Origin: Mojavia pulchra JT2-VF2
Lineage (GTDB): Bacteria > Cyanobacteriota > Cyanobacteriia > Cyanobacteriales > Nostocaceae
DNA: 64,000 nt
Assembly (NCBI GenBank): GCA_019359325.1
Contig: JAHHHN010000008.1
Coordinates: 1-64,000, forward strand
Reading direction: 5' to 3'
In this document: positions 46,878 through 55,828 of the stretch, piece after piece
How positions within the stretch are numbered: the first letter of the stretch is position 1
Layout of the letters: each line of letters begins with the position of its first letter
Notes under the pieces: model-generated
Database searches by the model: none
Seen by the model: the letters and a program-made list of their open reading frames with translations, nothing else
Told to the model about the DNA's origin: nothing
Position numbers and translations under genes: made by a program

Positions 46878-48500
46878 TTACTCCCACTCGATGGTTCCAG
46901 GTGGCTTCGAGGTGATATCATAAACCACTCGATTTACACCTTTCACTTCATTCACAATCCGAGTGGAAATTACTTCTAGGACATCGTAAGGTAGACGCGC
47001 CCAATCAGCAGTCATACCATCCTCGCTAGTGACAATCCGCAAAACAATAGGATAAGCGTAGGTACGTTGATCGCCCATAACACCGACACTGCGAATTGGC
47101 AGTAATACAGCAAATGCTTGCCAAACTTCGTGGTACAAGCCGCGTTGGTTAATTTCTTGCCGTACAATCAAATCAGCATCGCGTAAGATGTTCAACCGTT
47201 CAGCGGTGACTTCACCTAAGATGCGAATTGCTAAACCAGGGCCTGGAAAAGGCTGGCGTTGCACGATTTCTTCTGGTAATCCAATGGAACGCCCAACTTT
47301 GCGGACTTCATCCTTAAACAGTTTCCGCAATGGTTCCACTAATTTAAATCGTAGGTCTTTGGGCAATCCGCCAACATTGTGATGGCTTTTGATTTTTACC
47401 GCTACCCGTTCACCAGTTTGGGGATCAACGTTGGTATCAGCGGATTCGATCACATCTGGATAGAGAGTACCTTGAGCGAGATAATCAAAGTGACCAAGGC
47501 GTTTGGATGTTTCTTCAAAAACGCTGATGAATTCGTGTCCGATGCGGCGGCGTTTTTCTTCGGGATCGGTAACACCAGCAATCTTAGCTAAGAAGCGATC
47601 GCGGGCATTCACATACTCTACAGGAATGTGGAACTGCTCTTGAAATAGTTTCACCAACCGTTCTGGCTCATACTTTCGCATAAAGCCTTGATCGATAAAC
47701 ACACAAGTGAGTTGATCGCCGATCGCTTTATACAGTAAAAAGGCCAGAGTTGAAGAATCAACACCTCCCGAAAGTGCTAACAGCACCCGCTTATCACCGA
47801 CCCTGGCGCGAATTTCCCGAATTGCTTCCTCAACAAAAGCCGCTGTTGTCCAGGTGGGTTGGCACTCGCAGATATGGTAGACAAAGTTACGGATTAATGC
47901 CAATCCGCCAACAGAATGAACTACTTCTGGGTGAAACTGTACACCATAAAGTTTTCTCTCGTGGTCAGCAATGGCAGCGCAGGGGGTATTTTCTGTATGT
48001 GCCAATAATTCAAACCCCGACGGCATTTGAGTTACTGAGTCTCCATGACTCATCCACATTGTAGTACCGTCTTCGACGTTAGTTAGCAAGTCTGTCGGGT
48101 CATCAATATATAGTGATGCTTTTCCATATTCACCGCGATCAGCTTTTGCTACTTCCCCACCGAGTTGGTTTACCATCAACTGCATACCGTAGCAAACACC
48201 CAGAATAGGAACTCCTAAATTCCAAAGTTCTGGGTCACAACGGGGAGCGGTCTCCCCATAAACTGAACTTGGGCCACCAGAGAGAATAATTCCTTGAGGA
48301 TTTAGTTGTCGTAACTGTTCAGCTGTCGTGCGATATGACAAGACTTCCGAGTATACTTGAGTCTCGCGGATGCGACGGGCAATCAGTTCTGAATACTGAG
48401 AACCGAAGTCCAGAATCACAATTATTTGGCGATTAAGCTGACCCCAATTTTCACGTGTTTGAGGCGCTTGTTCTGTTGGTAGAGTCACCGCTGTATTCAT
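46878..48500 (-). CDS. guaA: GMP synthase (glutamine-hydrolysing)
   Basis: A 540-residue enzyme that aminates XMP to GMP. The class I glutamine amidotransferase domain (25-215) has Cys103 in GVCYGMQLM, His190 and Glu192 (GVQFHPEV); the ATP-pyrophosphatase domain starts with the PP-loop SGGVDSS (244-250), and the C-terminal dimerisation domain ends in [12 protein letters not shown]. Length and motifs are complete. It follows cbiD (228 bp gap) on the same strand. The leader contains a conspicuous inverted repeat at 48552-48589. A strong terminator follows the stop. Confidence 0.97.
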   Translation of the reverse strand: MNTAVTLPTEQAPQTRENWGQLNRQIIVILDFGSQYSELIARRIRETQVYSEVLSYRTTAEQLRQLNPQGIILSGGPSSVYGETAPRCDPELWNLGVPILGVCYGMQLMVNQLGGEVAKADRGEYGKASLYIDDPTDLLTNVEDGTTMWMSHGDSVTQMPSGFELLAHTENTPCAAIADHERKLYGVQFHPEVVHSVGGLALIRNFVYHICECQPTWTTAAFVEEAIREIRARVGDKRVLLALSGGVDSSTLAFLLYKAIGDQLTCVFIDQGFMRKYEPERLVKLFQEQFHIPVEYVNARDRFLAKIAGVTDPEEKRRRIGHEFISVFEETSKRLGHFDYLAQGTLYPDVIESADTNVDPQTGERVAVKIKSHHNVGGLPKDLRFKLVEPLRKLFKDEVRKVGRSIGLPEEIVQRQPFPGPGLAIRILGEVTAERLNILRDADLIVRQEINQRGLYHEVWQAFAVLLPIRSVGVMGDQRTYAYPIVLRIVTSEDGMTADWARLPYDVLEVISTRIVNEVKGVNRVVYDITSKPPGTIEWE

Positions 48501-48551
48501 GATGGCAAGAGAGTGTCAGTAAGGATAAGTCGTCGCTCAGTGGTCTAGGTG

Positions 48552-48589
48552 TTACCATTACCTCTACCTGTTCAGGTTCGTAATGGTAA
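48552..48589 (-). promoter_or_regulatory. Inverted repeat in the guaA leader
   Basis: TTACCATTAC (48552-48561) pairs perfectly with GTAATGGTAA (48580-48589), and inside it ACCT (48566-48569) pairs with AGGT (48574-48577). The whole could form one two-part hairpin about 50 bases upstream of the guaA ATG. There is no U tract on either side. It might be a leader RNA structure, an operator or the cbiD transcript end. Confidence 0.5.
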
Positions 48590-48727
48590 ATAAATGCTAT
48601 ACAAACGCTGCGGTTAAGCGCGTCTGTTGAGTCAATGATCTAGCTTGGTATTAAAACGAGGATATTACCCTAGCGTTGCTACTGAAAAAGTTATTTATTT
48701 GGATTATTTATGATTATTCATATTAAG

Positions 48728-49843
48728 TTAACATAATTTTTCAAACAACATACAAGCAGTTTTGCTCTTCATAATAATTTTGCGATCGCGGTCAAAGAGA
48801 ATTGAGCCACAGATTGTAGCGGATGTGCCTCTGTCGCTATGACTGCGAATGTATTCTTGGGAACGGGAATCAATAGCTTCTGCGATCGCACTATAAACTT
48901 GATTTACCCAATCACTACCAGTAGAAGCATCTAGCGATCGCAGGTATATTAGTGCTGCTTCAGCGGTGGAGCTATTAAAGACTGTTTGTATATCAGGTGA
49001 CTTTAAACCCGCTAATGTACAGTAAGTAGTTAAAATTTCTCTACGTCCATCAGCAAGATGGTGATGGGTATGAAAAATCCCCCCCGCTAACTTCATGAGT
49101 TTGCCATGATACCCAAACAATAAGATTTCTTTAACACTTAGAACATCAGCTTCGACTAACATTGGCCCAAGCCAGTTAGCAGTTTTTACTAATTGTTCAG
49201 GGTTAATACCGATTTTTCGCGCTAAATCTAAGCCATTCTCGCCGATACAAAATACCAAACTCTCAAAACGATTGGCTTTCTCTTGCAATTCGGCGCGAAA
49301 AGCTGTTAGCTGATCGGGTGAGCTTAAGGGTTGAGAAATACCCGTTGTTCCTAGAAGAGAGAGTCCTTCAACAACACCAAAAGCAGCATTAGAAGTACGA
49401 ACAGCAAGCGATCGCCCAGAGGGTAAGATAATCGTTACAGTGATTTTTTCTCCAGGTGCTAGCATCCGGTGCAAGTTCTCTTGTAATAGTCTTTGAGCAT
49501 AAGCATAAATAGCCGCTTTGCCCTCACTATTAAGCTGCTTGCCAATCCCTTCTCCCCCTCTAATAATAACCGCTTCCTCTTCTCTCTCTCGCCATTCCAC
49601 CAATGCCCAAATCGGTGTATCTTTAGTCAAGTCAAGATTATCGCCCGGATCACTGCGGGTAATAGCCAAAGCCATATTCTCAGATAATCCTGCTACCTGT
49701 TCAATTGGTATTTCGGCTATTTGATTCGGTTCAATTAAATCTACCGACACTGCTGCTAGAGGTTGACGATGTCGTAACCAATGTAAAGCAGCAACAGCAG
49801 AAGCACAGGCAAAAACGGGGAGGGTATATCCAGAACGGATCAT
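48728..49843 (-). CDS. cbiD: Cobalt-precorrin-5B (C1)-methyltransferase
   Basis: A 371-residue CbiD-family protein of the anaerobic cobalamin pathway, transferring methyl from SAM to C-1 of cobalt-precorrin-5B. Typical features are SGYTLPVFACASAVAALHW near the N-terminus (3-21), ITRSDPGDNLDLT (61-73), VIIRGGEGIGKQ, FGVVEGLSLLGTTGI (about 156-170) and LLFGYHGKLMKLAGGIFHTH (about 232-251). CbiD and GuaA are neighbours in several cyanobacteria. No cobalamin riboswitch is apparent upstream. Confidence 0.94.
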   Translation of the reverse strand: MIRSGYTLPVFACASAVAALHWLRHRQPLAAVSVDLIEPNQIAEIPIEQVAGLSENMALAITRSDPGDNLDLTKDTPIWALVEWREREEEAVIIRGGEGIGKQLNSEGKAAIYAYAQRLLQENLHRMLAPGEKITVTIILPSGRSLAVRTSNAAFGVVEGLSLLGTTGISQPLSSPDQLTAFRAELQEKANRFESLVFCIGENGLDLARKIGINPEQLVKTANWLGPMLVEADVLSVKEILLFGYHGKLMKLAGGIFHTHHHLADGRREILTTYCTLAGLKSPDIQTVFNSSTAEAALIYLRSLDASTGSDWVNQVYSAIAEAIDSRSQEYIRSHSDRGTSATICGSILFDRDRKIIMKSKTACMLFEKLC

Positions 49844-49858
49844 TCTCTAAGTTATAAA

Positions 49859-49879
49859 TTTTGAATTTTGAATTTTGAA
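49859..49879. repeat. Three tandem TTTTGAA heptamers
   Basis: Three exact copies of a 7-base unit lie directly between cbiD and the next minus-strand gene. This is a typical STRR. Confidence 0.8.
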
Positions 49880-49883
49880 TTGA

Positions 49884-50207
49884 TTAGACTCCTACTTCTG
49901 ATAATAGAGCTTGCATATCTTGCCACGAAAGACCTTGTTGAATATAACGAGGTGCTTCAGGATTGTAAGGAGTAGCTACTCGATCAATGCTAAGAATGTT
50001 AGCTCCATCTGGCAGAACTGGTACATCGGGATCAAATGCAGTTGGGCGCATTAACGAACTAGAAAAGCCTTTAAATATAGCAATATTGTCTTGTTCGTTG
50101 GCAATTTCCACGGTTACAAGTAATATTTCTTGAGGACGTTTGGCAGTGTATTGTTCTAGTCGTTTGCCAATGGAATTCATTTGTTGAACTTGAAATTTTG
50201 TAGACAT
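49884..50207 (-). CDS. Conserved protein of cyanobacterial/plastid type, function unknown
   Basis: A 107-residue soluble protein. It begins MSTKFQVQQMNS, then RLEQYTAKRPQEILLVTVEI, FKGFSSSLMRPTAFDPDVPV and ends PEAPRYIQQGLSWQDMQALL. I recognise this as a short protein widespread in cyanobacteria with plant plastid relatives, but I know no function. The start is supported by GGAGGG four to five bases before the ATG. It lies 68 bp after a DUF3177 gene on the same strand. Confidence 0.82.
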   Translation of the reverse strand: MSTKFQVQQMNSIGKRLEQYTAKRPQEILLVTVEIANEQDNIAIFKGFSSSLMRPTAFDPDVPVLPDGANILSIDRVATPYNPEAPRYIQQGLSWQDMQALLSEVGV

Positions 50208-50274
50208 TTACCCTCCGGGAAGCCTTATAATAGCGACTTCTTGAAGGGTATTTTAAATTTGAGTGAAGTGAGGA

Positions 50275-50871
50275 TTAATGTTGTGTAGCTGAACGTCCCT
50301 GCTTACCCAACTTGATCAAGACAAAATAACTTAAGTAAAGCACGTAAATTATTAAACATACGATGCCAAGAAAGCCCAGAAAACCAGGTTTGCTATTGGC
50401 GTGAAAATATTCTTTAAAAAGTAGTGGGGCTTCTAACCAGACACGGCAATAGGAAGTTTTAAACGCCGTTCCGGAAAAAGCACAACCCACAAAAGGTATA
50501 AAGGCTATAGTTCCTAAAATATAATAAACAGTCATAGCCCAGCGCCAAGAAGTGAAAATTAATTTTAAGGGGCTACTAGCTTGGTACTCAATTTCATCAT
50601 TAAGATCCACCCAAAACCACAAAGAAATAGGAATCAGAATCCGCGCCATCAAGCCAGAAATAAAACTTACCCCGAACCCACCGATCATCAAGTAAACCGT
50701 GATTGCCAACAAACTGGATACTCGCCAGTAAATCATTAATAGGCGTTGTATGCCTTCTGCTTTTTGCACAAACGCCCAAACCAATAGAAGCAAAGGAATA
50801 ATAAGGCTAAATAATAGGGCTAATCGGTAGTCAATCCAAACAAACGGGCGAAACCAAACATCATTTTCCAT
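50275..50871 (-). CDS. DUF3177 membrane protein
   Basis: A 198-residue integral membrane protein with five hydrophobic segments. The beginning (FRPFVWIDYRLALLFSLIIP), WRVSSLLAITVYLMIGG, and the Cys-containing loop (FVGCAFSGTAFKTSYCRVWLEAP) are the DUF3177 pattern, a family confined to cyanobacteria and relatives. The function is unknown. It is possibly cotranscribed with the small gene downstream. Confidence 0.9.
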   Translation of the reverse strand: MENDVWFRPFVWIDYRLALLFSLIIPLLLLVWAFVQKAEGIQRLLMIYWRVSSLLAITVYLMIGGFGVSFISGLMARILIPISLWFWVDLNDEIEYQASSPLKLIFTSWRWAMTVYYILGTIAFIPFVGCAFSGTAFKTSYCRVWLEAPLLFKEYFHANSKPGFLGFLGIVCLIIYVLYLSYFVLIKLGKQGRSATQH

Positions 50872-51373
50872 AGTTTTTACCAGACTATAAAATTAAGCAC
50901 CTATGACCAAAAACAAGCATCCAAATTCGGAATGCCTTATGTATTAGCTAGCTAATAACTGTACTTGATACCAAACAGTTTAATCAAAATAAAAATTTAG
51001 GAACTAGCCTAAGTGATATATATTTCAGATATCTATTTGGCAAAAAAACAAGCAACTCGAAGAGCCTAAACTTATATCTTGCGCCAATTAACAGTAGACT
51101 CAGGAAGAGTTTTGAAACTGCTTGGTACACCCTCACCCATCCCCAATTTTATAGGTGCTAGAGATTTATTCTTAGGAGAATAAAACCTCAAAGGTATCCT
51201 CCTCAAAGTTTTCAGCCATCAAGTCATTACTTAACACCCTCAATGAAGAGGAAGATAAGCAAACAGGGCTGAAGTAAGATTGGAGGTAAGGGTTGCTTGA
51301 AGGTACAAGATATCAGTTAATAGGTTCTGGTTGCTTGCGCGTAAGACGAAAAGAAAATTTTTTAATTTAATTT
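50872..51373. other. Intergenic region, nothing recognised
   Basis: About 500 bp between the cp12 and DUF3177 genes, both on the minus strand. It should contain the promoter of the latter. I see no hairpin with a U tail or convincing gene. Confidence 0.4.
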
Positions 51374-51595
51374 CTAGTCGTCATAAACCCGACACTCAGC
51401 AGCATCTGGGTTATCATCACAGTATTGTTCTAAGGAGTTTTTTGGTTTGTTTTGGCGCTGGTGGGAGGCTTCAGCTTGCAATTCTTCAACTGCATCCCAA
51501 GCCGCTGCACACTCAGCAGAGCTACTACCTGTACTGTCACAGACAGTACGAGCTTGTTCAACTTCTTCTTGGATTTTTTCTTGGATGTCGCTCAT
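51374..51595 (-). CDS. cp12: CP12, Calvin-cycle regulatory protein
   Basis: A 73-residue, largely disordered acidic protein with the CP12 pattern: IQEEVEQARTVCDS, ECAAAWDAVEELQAEASHQ and the C-terminal LEQYCDDNPDAAECRVYDD. Two Cys pairs (19/29 and 59/68) are intact. Under oxidising conditions CP12 links glyceraldehyde-3-phosphate dehydrogenase to phosphoribulokinase and switches off the Calvin cycle in the dark. This is the full-length form, without a CBS fusion. The gene is single. Confidence 0.97.
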   Translation of the reverse strand: MSDIQEKIQEEVEQARTVCDSTGSSSAECAAAWDAVEELQAEASHQRQNKPKNSLEQYCDDNPDAAECRVYDD

Positions 51596-51979
51596 AACTT
51601 AGTCTCGTTGTGTGGTGTTAATACCAGTATAGAAAAAAGTCAAAAATGGCTATTTTTTCTTCTATCGTTCACCATTCTACCCACTTAGCTGTTAAGTTTA
51701 GTGTTTTAGTATGGTGATCCATAATTAATACAATAATGGGTGGCATATATACTATATCTATATTTATCTTTTAAGATTTTGTAGAGTCAGTACTACAAAA
51801 GTATAATCATACAATATATTTAATGCATCTAATAGGGTATGACAACCCTTGCTTCCTGGGATGAACAGGGCACTGAGAGGAGATAAATTTAGCTGGTGTC
51901 AACTCTTGTCAGATGCATTTCTTCCTCAGATTAAAAATCAAAAACTACTAGCCTAATAAGAGAAAGAAGCCTAAAACTC
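51596..51979. other. Divergent region between cp12 and FIST genes
   Basis: A 384-bp region with both promoters. The only distinct signal is the palindrome and promoter-like pair at 51777-51807. Confidence 0.5.
51777..51807 (+). promoter_or_regulatory. Promoter-like pair with an operator-like palindrome
   Basis: TTGTAG (51779-51784), 17 bases, then TATAAT (51802-51807) fit a sigma70 promoter pointing at the FIST gene. TTTTGTAG (51777-51784) and CTACAAAA (51793-51800) form an 8-bp inverted repeat covering the -35 box and spacer, where a repressor could bind. Confidence 0.45.
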
Positions 51980-53215
51980 ATGGCAGACCAAATGCAGTGG
52001 GCAAATGCCCTGTCAACCCGTCCTTCTTTGGAAGCAGCTGTTACAGATGTGGTAGAAAGGGCTGTCTCTTCATTAACCGCACCTGCTGATCTAGGGCTGG
52101 TATTTATATCTTCGGCTTTTGGGAGCGAGTATTCCCGCCTCTTACCTTTATTAGCTGAGAAACTTTCAGTTCCTGTACTCATTGGCTGTAGTGGTGGTGG
52201 TGTGATTGGCACAACAGCTAAGGGGCAAACCCAAGAACTGGAAGCAGAAGCATCACTCAGCCTGACTTTGGCTCACCTACCAGGGGTTGATCTGCAAGTC
52301 TTTCATATTATTGGTGAAGAATTGCCTGACTTGGATAGTTCACCCGATGCTTGGATAGATTTGATCGGTGTACCACGATCGCCAACGCCTCAGTTCATCT
52401 TGCTATGTGGTTCTTTCTCCTCTGGAATTAACGATTTATTGCAGGGGCTAGATTTTGCCTATCCTGGTTCTGTGACAGTGGGAGGACAGGCTAGCGCTGG
52501 GGGTATGAATGGTCGCATGGCCTTATTTTGTAACGATCGCCTGTATCGAGAAGGAACAGTGGGGCTGGCGTTGAGTGGTAATATTGCCTTAGACACAATT
52601 GTCGCCCAAGGATGCCGACCGATTGGTCAGCCATTGCAAGTTACGAAAGCCGAGCGCAATATTATCTTGGAACTAGATGAGCAAGTGCCGTTAGTAGTAC
52701 TGCGAGAAGTGATTGCCAATCTCAGCGAGAAAGAACGGATGCTGGCACAACACTCTCTGTTTATCGGTTTAGCAATGGATGTATTTAAACCTTCTTTACA
52801 TCAGGGAGACTTTTTAATTCGCGGCATACTAGGGGTAGACCCATCAGCAGGGGCGATCGCAATTGGCGATCGCGTTCGTCCTGGTCAACGGTTACAATTC
52901 CACCTGCGTGATGCCGAAGCTTCTGCTGAAGATTTAGAATTCCTCCTACAGCAGTATCAAAACCAACGAACTCCAGAAGCATCTGCTGTTGCTGCTTTAA
53001 TGTTTTCCTGTGTAGGTCGTGGCGAAGGACTCTACGGTAAACCTAATTTTGATTCTGAGCTATTTGGGCGCTACCTCAAAGATATCCCTGTAGGTGGTTT
53101 TTTCTGTGGTGGTGAAATTGGCCCTGTCGGTGGTAGCACTTTCTTACACGGTTACACCTCAGTATTTGGGATTTGCCGCGCTTTAAGCAATAAGGAGAAT
53201 GAGGTGGAATCATAA
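51980..53215 (+). CDS. FIST domain signal transduction protein
   Basis: A 411-residue protein with FIST_N (about 30-225: LGLVFISSAFGSEYSRLLP, VPVLIGCSGGGVIGT, GSVTVGGQASAGG) followed by FIST_C (about 245-390: GCRPIGQPLQVTKAE, FSCVGRGEGLYG, FFCGGEIGPVGG). FIST proteins are proposed ligand sensors, perhaps for amino acids, and often combine with signalling domains; here it is stand-alone and cytoplasmic. No adjacent kinase or regulator is present in the same unit. Confidence 0.93.
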   Translation: MADQMQWANALSTRPSLEAAVTDVVERAVSSLTAPADLGLVFISSAFGSEYSRLLPLLAEKLSVPVLIGCSGGGVIGTTAKGQTQELEAEASLSLTLAHLPGVDLQVFHIIGEELPDLDSSPDAWIDLIGVPRSPTPQFILLCGSFSSGINDLLQGLDFAYPGSVTVGGQASAGGMNGRMALFCNDRLYREGTVGLALSGNIALDTIVAQGCRPIGQPLQVTKAERNIILELDEQVPLVVLREVIANLSEKERMLAQHSLFIGLAMDVFKPSLHQGDFLIRGILGVDPSAGAIAIGDRVRPGQRLQFHLRDAEASAEDLEFLLQQYQNQRTPEASAVAALMFSCVGRGEGLYGKPNFDSELFGRYLKDIPVGGFFCGGEIGPVGGSTFLHGYTSVFGICRALSNKENEVES

Positions 53216-53249
53216 ATTGTTCGCTTACTCCCTCATATCTCCAACTTGC

Positions 53250-54365
53250 TTATGCCTCAATCTTCTCCAGTAAAATTGTACTATTATTGTCAATTAGAGT
53301 GGGAGTGCCACCGGTCGCGATCGCACCATATTTTTGAATGTAGCGACGAACTTTGTGTGGAAACTGGGGGTAGTCTAACAAAGCATCCCCATCGGCAATA
53401 GTTGCCCAAAAGTCACGCAAACTTGGAGCTAGTTCTTCTGCTTGGGCTTTTGGTAAGTTTAAGGGAGGTAGAGTTAGCAGCTTCATCAAGAAAGGAAAAG
53501 AGCGATCGTTCATCCACTGCCGTGATGACTGTTGCAAGTTAGGAAAATTAGGCACTGATTCCACACGATGGGATAAAATTTGCAACCATTGCCTACCATA
53601 ATGATCGCTGTGATACTCTAACACTCGATAAGGATGAGGATAGCTGACTAACGAACCAGTAGTGATATCGTATATCCCTTGCGAGCAGGCGACATCTTGA
53701 ACATGTAAATGCCCTGTAAACACTAGACTGACTCCGTAGCGCCTTAGCAACTGCAATAGTTCCCGTGCATTCTCCAACATATAACGATTTGCCATTGGAT
53801 GGCATGATTGATTGGGTAAATGCTCAACAACATTGTGATGCACCATTACTAGCACCAATTCATCATTGGCCGCCGCCAACACTTCTTCTAACCACCTTAG
53901 CTGTTTACTATCTAAACGCCCTATCTGCTGACCTTGGTCATTAAAAGAGTTAGAATTTAAACCAATTAGTCGAACTCCAGGCATTAATTGAGTAGTGTAG
54001 TAAAGTTGTTCAGGGTTGTTATAACCAAACTTGCGATAATAGTGAGGAAAATCAGCAAAAGCAATTGATTGTTCGTTTGCCATTAGCACGGGAACATCAT
54101 GATTACCAGGAACAACATACACGGGAAAAGGTAGTTGAGCTAAACGTTTTTGTAACCAAGTGTGGTTAGCTGGTTCACCATGCTGGGTTAAGTCTCCTGG
54201 AAGTAAGAGGAAATCTAAATCGAGTTGTGTTAAATGTTCTAATGCACTTTCAAAAGCCGGAATACTGACTTCCACTAAATGAAATCGGCTGGGATGATCC
54301 CAGATTGTATGAGGAAGTGCGATATGTAAATCGCTAACTATGGCAAAACGAAAATTTAGAGTCAT
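53250..54365 (-). CDS. Calcineurin-like metallophosphoesterase
   Basis: A 371-residue phosphoesterase with all metal-binding blocks: Asp12 and His14 in IVSDLHI, Asp58 in LLPGDLT, Asn88-His89 in VPGNHDV, a later His in VMVHHNVVE, and GHLH in FTGHLHVQD. The family hydrolyses phosphomonoesters or phosphodiesters such as cyclic nucleotides or nucleotides; the substrate is not evident. I start at ATG 54365, since a GTG 24 codons upstream has no better Shine-Dalgarno and the extension would be hydrophilic and lack the fold. It converges on the FIST gene. Confidence 0.92.
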   Translation of the reverse strand: MTLNFRFAIVSDLHIALPHTIWDHPSRFHLVEVSIPAFESALEHLTQLDLDFLLLPGDLTQHGEPANHTWLQKRLAQLPFPVYVVPGNHDVPVLMANEQSIAFADFPHYYRKFGYNNPEQLYYTTQLMPGVRLIGLNSNSFNDQGQQIGRLDSKQLRWLEEVLAAANDELVLVMVHHNVVEHLPNQSCHPMANRYMLENARELLQLLRRYGVSLVFTGHLHVQDVACSQGIYDITTGSLVSYPHPYRVLEYHSDHYGRQWLQILSHRVESVPNFPNLQQSSRQWMNDRSFPFLMKLLTLPPLNLPKAQAEELAPSLRDFWATIADGDALLDYPQFPHKVRRYIQKYGAIATGGTPTLIDNNSTILLEKIEA

Positions 54366-54917
54366 TGATTTCAGGATACTTTTAAAAGCAGAGTTAAAAC
54401 AAGCCTTTTTCAAAGAGTATAACTTTTGCTTTGTCACCCTGTGTAGCAGCCCTTATACTTAACATTTATATACATTTATACTGGATGAAAAAATATCAAA
54501 TTGTAGTTAATTCCATGAACGTAAAACTATAGATATAGATATTTACTAACTTAAGGCAGAAGACACAAATAATTAAGTTAAACTATTGATTATTGCTTAT
54601 GATTCTATAATGCTGGTATCAAAAAAATAGTAGCTATAAAACAAAATCCTTTAATTTCACATTTAACTATAACTATTAATTTATAAATAGTGAAATTCAG
54701 TTATATCTTCTAGTTTAAGATGGAATTTGTGAGTAAATATCATTAAAAACTGGGCAGTCTTAATTTATATAAATGTAATAACCAGCTAGCAAGTTATCCA
54801 CAAGTTTGATATTGTTATTTGCCTGATTATTTGAGATAACATATTGATTACCCCCAAAGCTATACATGGCGATACCCACCTCGCCATTTGATATTGTCAC
54901 GCAAAGGAGAATCTATT
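54366..54917. other. AT-rich divergent intergenic region
   Basis: About 550 bp between the phosphoesterase and trmB genes. AATTTCAC (54653-54660) and GTGAAATT (54690-54697) are inverted, but the loop is long. No gene is evident. Confidence 0.4.
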
Positions 54918-55553
54918 TTGGCAGCTGTGCGAGTACGTCAACATGTTAATCCGCTTGCCCAAAAGTATCAAACGCCAGTGAGTTCCCTCGACTGGGAAGA
55001 AGTGTATGTGCAACCAAATCAACCGTTACATCTGGATATTGGTTGTGCAAGGGGACGATTTTTGTTGAATATGGCCAAGTTAGAACCGAACTGGAATTTT
55101 CTCGGTTTGGAAATTCGAGAACCACTGGTGGTGGAGGCCAATCAGGTGCGTTCTGATTTGGGTTTAACTAATCTCCATTACTTATTTTGTAATGTGAATC
55201 GCTCATTGCGATCGCTGTTATCTTCTCTTCCTATAGGAACTTTACAGCGCGTTACAATTCAATTTCCCGATCCTTGGTTTAAAACTCGCCATGCTAAACG
55301 ACGAATAGTACAACCAGAATTAGTCGCAGATTTAGCACACTATCTGGCGCGGGGTGGAATTGTGTTTTTGCAATCCGACATAGAATTTGTGGCAATGGAA
55401 ATGCGCGATCGCTTTGCCGAAAACCCCGCTTTTCAGAAAGTTGGTACAGAAGAATGGCTAAAAGAAAACCCGCTACCTGTCTCTACAGAACGGGAAATAG
55501 GTACTCAAAATAAGGGTGAAGCAGTTTATCGGGTTTTATTTATTAAAGGATAA
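54918..55553 (+). CDS. trmB: tRNA (guanine-N7-)-methyltransferase
   Basis: A 211-residue Rossmann-fold methyltransferase that makes m7G46 in tRNA. The SAM-binding motif LDIGCARGRF is at 39-48, followed by LGLEIREP, the catalytic FPDPWFKTRH, and a C-terminal QNKGEAVYRVLF. The start is TTG at 54918, preceded by AAGGAG (54904-54909) with an 8-base spacer; an upstream TTG ten codons earlier lacks this site and would add a poorly conserved tail. Confidence 0.94.
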   Translation: MAAVRVRQHVNPLAQKYQTPVSSLDWEEVYVQPNQPLHLDIGCARGRFLLNMAKLEPNWNFLGLEIREPLVVEANQVRSDLGLTNLHYLFCNVNRSLRSLLSSLPIGTLQRVTIQFPDPWFKTRHAKRRIVQPELVADLAHYLARGGIVFLQSDIEFVAMEMRDRFAENPAFQKVGTEEWLKENPLPVSTEREIGTQNKGEAVYRVLFIKG

Positions 55554-55828
55554 GCTATAAAAGGAAACTCGTAATTGAACTAACTACTGTTTCTGAAAAA
55601 ATTATGTTTCCTATTTTTTGCACCGATTAATTATTGGTTTGTACTAACTTTTTTAGAAATTCAAATAATTCGATAATTAGATTATCACATTCTGATACTT
55701 GTGGTATAGCCTCAACTTCAGAAATGTGCTACATATTTGTAATTTTTTTCATAAACAGGAACTGATTTGAACCAAAAAAATTCTTAGATTTAGTAGTTGT
55801 TATACAATTTCCAAAAATCGCATTTTCT

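Noticed and set aside
49844-49883. Cobalamin riboswitch upstream of cbiD
   Set aside because: The gap is only about 40 bp and is filled with TTTTGAA repeats; the B12-box sequence is absent there and before the next upstream gene.
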